Of a stretch of DNA of 64,000 bases, positions 61,596 to 64,000 are shown piece after piece. This DNA is from Bacteroidota bacterium. Its GTDB lineage: Bacteria > Bacteroidota > Ignavibacteria > Kryptoniales > JAKASW01. How positions within the stretch are numbered: the first letter of the stretch is position 1; every line of letters starts with the position of its first letter. Below the pieces are notes generated by a model. That model had not been told where the DNA came from. It did no database searches and was given only the letters and a program-made list of their open reading frames with translations. The stretch is taken from positions 248,001 to 312,000 of the forward strand of contig JAKAGT010000002.1 of assembly GCA_021825585.1 (NCBI GenBank), read 5' to 3'. Made by a program: the position numbers and the translations under genes.

Positions 61596-62969
61596 ATGCC
61601 GAAACTCTGGGGAGGAAGATTCGCTAAGAATGCGTCGAAGCTGATGGAAGAGTTCAATGACTCCCTTCCCTTCGATAAGAGGCTGTGGAAAGAGGAGCTG
61701 CTGGCGAGCGACGCTTACTCGGTCGCACTCGGCAAAGCCGGAATCTTCTCGAGGACTGAACTGGCAAGAGTACGCAGGGCATTCAAGGAGATCGACAAGG
61801 AATTCAGCCAGGGCAAATTCAGATTCAAGCCTGCCGACGAGGACATACATACCGCAATCGAGCGCAGACTTGTGGAGAAGGTCGGCGAAACCGGCAAGAG
61901 GATTCATACCGGGAGGAGCCGCAACGAACAGGTGGCCACAGACGAACGGCTGTATCTTAAGAATGTAAATCAGGAAATCATGCTGCTTATTCGCGAATTG
62001 CAGAAATCAGTGGTTGATCTGGCCGCGAATACATCAGACGATATAATTCCCTCTTACACCCACATGCAGCAGGCCCAGCTCGTGAGGCTTGGCCACTACT
62101 TCATGTCGCTTTTCTTCATGCTCGAGACGGACCATAGCCGGCTCGACGATCTGTCGAAAAGGGTCGACATTCTTCCGCTCGGGTCGGGGGCTGTTGCAGG
62201 CTCGACCCTGCGGCTCGACCGGGACGTCCTCAAACGGGAGCTGGGATTTGCGGAGCTGTCGGCAAACAGTATCGCCGCCGTGAGCGACAGAGACTTCATG
62301 AATGAGTTTCTGTTTGCCGCCGCACAGACCCTCATCCATCTGAGCAGGTTTGCCGAGGACCTGATAGTCTGGAGCTCCACGGAATTCTCTTTCGTCGAGT
62401 TGGATGACATGTACTCGACGGGAAGCAGCATGATGCCGCAGAAGAAGAATCCGGATTCGCTCGAGCTCGTGAGAGGTAAAGTGTCGCGAACCATCGCGAA
62501 CCTGACGGCACTCCTGACATTACAGAAAGGATTGCCGCTCACTTACTCAAAAGATCTTCAAGAAGACAAGGAACCGCTGTTCGATTCCGTCGACACTCTC
62601 TTTTCTACCTTGAGGGTTTTCACGGGAGTCATTTCGACACTCAAAATAAACCGGAAGAATCTTCTGCGAAATACGGATGATTCAATTTACGCGACAGATA
62701 TCGCCGATTATCTGGTTGAGCAAGGAGTGCCATTTCGCGATGCGCACGGCATCGTGGGCAGGCTCGTCCTGACCGGGATCAAACAGGGGAGGCGGCTGAG
62801 GGATTTTGGCACTGATGAGCTGAAGGAAATATCACCGATTTTCAACGAAGGATACTACACGATTTTCGAGCCGGTCAGGTCGGTCGAGAGACACGACAAC
62901 TACGGCGGAACGAGCCGCAAAGGCTTAAAGAAGCAGATAGAGCTTGCCGGAAAAATTCTTTCAAGATAA
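61596..62969 (+). CDS. argH: Argininosuccinate lyase
   Basis: Cleaves argininosuccinate to arginine and fumarate. Its 457 residues are normal. KLWGGRFAKNASKLMEEFND opens the protein, followed by HTGRSRNEQVATD, SYTHMQQAQLVRLGHY and the fumarase/aspartase signature GSSMMPQKKNPDSLE with the catalytic Ser loop. The ATG lies seven bases after the aminotransferase stop. With argG it completes citrulline-to-arginine synthesis. Its product is also the substrate of the arginase at 5-6 kb. Confidence 0.97.
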   Translation: MPKLWGGRFAKNASKLMEEFNDSLPFDKRLWKEELLASDAYSVALGKAGIFSRTELARVRRAFKEIDKEFSQGKFRFKPADEDIHTAIERRLVEKVGETGKRIHTGRSRNEQVATDERLYLKNVNQEIMLLIRELQKSVVDLAANTSDDIIPSYTHMQQAQLVRLGHYFMSLFFMLETDHSRLDDLSKRVDILPLGSGAVAGSTLRLDRDVLKRELGFAELSANSIAAVSDRDFMNEFLFAAAQTLIHLSRFAEDLIVWSSTEFSFVELDDMYSTGSSMMPQKKNPDSLELVRGKVSRTIANLTALLTLQKGLPLTYSKDLQEDKEPLFDSVDTLFSTLRVFTGVISTLKINRKNLLRNTDDSIYATDIADYLVEQGVPFRDAHGIVGRLVLTGIKQGRRLRDFGTDELKEISPIFNEGYYTIFEPVRSVERHDNYGGTSRKGLKKQIELAGKILSR

Positions 62970-63008
62970 AATCAGGTCCCGGGCCCGCTCTGGACTATTG
63001 GAACGGAA

Positions 63009-64000
63009 ATGAACACAGATTTTCTTAGAGACCTTAATCCGGCACAGCTCGAAGCCGTGAGAACAGTGGAAGGACCCGAGCTCGTCCTTGCGGGCGCAGG
63101 GAGCGGGAAAACTAAAGTCCTTACTTACCGGGTAGCTTATCTTGTATCGATAGGCGTACCCTTCAGCAATATTCTCTGTCTGACTTTCACGAACAAAGCC
63201 GCAAGTGAAATGCGGACGAGAATCAACAAGATGCTCGGCATCGAAGAGGACCCGCAGAAAAAATCCTACGGCTGGATAGGCACGTTCCACTCCCTCTTCG
63301 GGAGAATCCTGCGAATGGATGGCGGGAAGCTGGGCTACACCTCCAACTTCACAATTTATGACGAAGAGGATTCCCTCAAGGCCGTGAAATTGATCCTGCG
63401 GGAGCAGAATCTGTCCGAAGAAGTCTTTCCCCCGGCCGGAATCCGATGGCAGATCAGCAAGTTGAAAAACACCCTAGTGCTTCCGTCGCAGGCTGAACAA
63501 TCCGCAAAGAGCCGGCTGGAACAGGTTACAGCACAGGCGTATGCTAAGTATGAGGAACGTCTCAAAATGAGCAATGCGATGGACTTCGACGACCTCCTCA
63601 TCAAGCCGATCATGCTTCTGAATCGCGACCATTCAGTACTTGAGAAATACCAGAACAAGTTCCGATTCATACTTGTCGATGAATACCAGGATACCAACCG
63701 TGCACAGTACATGCTGCTCAAGCTTCTGGCAGAGCGACACAAGAACCTCTGCGTGGTGGGCGACGATGCACAAAGCATTTACTCGTGGCGGGGTGCCGAG
63801 TTGCAGAACATACTCGACTTTCAGAGCGATTACCCGAACTGCAAGGTCTACAGACTGGAGCAGAACTATCGGTCAACGGGAAAGATACTCCAGGCCGCAA
63901 ACTCCGTCATAGTGCACAACAAACGGAAGCTTGACAAGGAGCTCTGGACGGAGAACCATGAAGGCGACATGCTGACCGTGCTTGAATGCGAAAGCGACAG
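63009..64000 (+). CDS. UvrD/PcrA-type DNA helicase (3' end beyond window)
   Basis: 330 codons from ATG 63009 are visible and the frame is open to the window edge. Superfamily 1A helicase motifs appear in order: LNPAQLEAV (Q motif), Walker A AGAGSGKTKVLTYR, LTFTNKAASEMR (Ia), GTFHSLFGRILR, VDEYQDTNRAQY (II) and VVGDDAQSIYSWRGAE (III), then LEQNYRST (IV). The spacing fits PcrA/UvrD rather than RecB or AddA. C-terminal motifs V and VI are not seen because the gene is cut. GGAACGGAA precedes the start. It lies 39 bases after argH. Confidence 0.93.
   Translation, partial: MNTDFLRDLNPAQLEAVRTVEGPELVLAGAGSGKTKVLTYRVAYLVSIGVPFSNILCLTFTNKAASEMRTRINKMLGIEEDPQKKSYGWIGTFHSLFGRILRMDGGKLGYTSNFTIYDEEDSLKAVKLILREQNLSEEVFPPAGIRWQISKLKNTLVLPSQAEQSAKSRLEQVTAQAYAKYEERLKMSNAMDFDDLLIKPIMLLNRDHSVLEKYQNKFRFILVDEYQDTNRAQYMLLKLLAERHKNLCVVGDDAQSIYSWRGAELQNILDFQSDYPNCKVYRLEQNYRSTGKILQAANSVIVHNKRKLDKELWTENHEGDMLTVLECESD

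Overview
This is a chromosomal window from a Gram-negative, non-photosynthetic member of the Bacteroidota/Chlorobi (FCB) group. An Ignavibacteria- or Kryptonia-like lineage is my best guess, but it is inferred from gene content and not from any search. The basis is a PorX-type response regulator with a PglZ domain, many outer-membrane beta-barrels (including an OMPP1/FadL-like one), lipoproteins and periplasmic c-type cytochromes. Most genes have clear Shine-Dalgarno sites, and several promoters look like sigma-70 TTGACA-17-TAnnnT, unlike typical Bacteroidia. About 53 protein genes, two of them cut by the window edges, fill the window densely. I see no rRNA, tRNA, CRISPR, IS element or phage.

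Layout. 1-6 kb (minus): arginine/carbamoyl-phosphate genes (arcC edge-truncated, argF, a COG2403-like GTPase), a Nudix hydrolase, panC and arginase. 6-9.7 kb (minus): accD-tsaB-tsaE-porX, tightly packed. 9.8-20.4 kb (plus): a complete branched-chain amino acid operon, ilvB-ilvN-ilvC-cimA-(mini ferritin-like gene)-leuA-leuC-leuD-leuB. It is led by a perfect promoter and an unannotated 54-codon Leu/Ile-rich leader peptide with attenuator-like alternative pairings; ilvD is absent. 20.7-27.4 kb (plus): an envelope block with a double-domain amidase, spmA, spmB, a beta-barrel, a two-heme cytochrome and a heme-bearing porin. 27.4-38.3 kb (minus): C1 peptidase, pyruvate kinase, sirtuin, penicillin-acylase-family hydrolase, then outer-membrane proteins and a Tyr/Pro-rich lipoprotein. 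38.5-46.6 kb (minus): cysS, recN, methionine synthase split over two genes, an alpha/beta hydrolase. 46.7-51.1 kb: queC, hemerythrin, then a rubrerythrin / Fe-S protein / DUF3501 / Fur-family peroxide-stress module. 51.1-56.6 kb (minus): a putative exopolysaccharide operon. 56.7-59.3 kb (minus): NTF2-like, PhoH, LysM and Lpp-like proteins. 59.4-64 kb (plus): argG, a fold-type IV aminotransferase, argH and the start of a UvrD-type helicase.

The most unusual locus is at 51-56.6 kb. A processive GT2 synthase is translationally coupled to a 1320-residue exported protein that combines a polysaccharide-deacetylase-like domain, a Rossmann/GATase-like domain, a TIM-barrel hydrolase-like domain and a C-terminal membrane anchor. 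After the synthase lies the fossil of a small outer-membrane protein gene, with its ATG start changed to ATA, an in-frame TAG and a truncated 3' end. This resembles a Pga/Pel-like synthesis-modification-export set built from different parts, whose outer-membrane partner has decayed. The ilv leader is the best new regulatory element.
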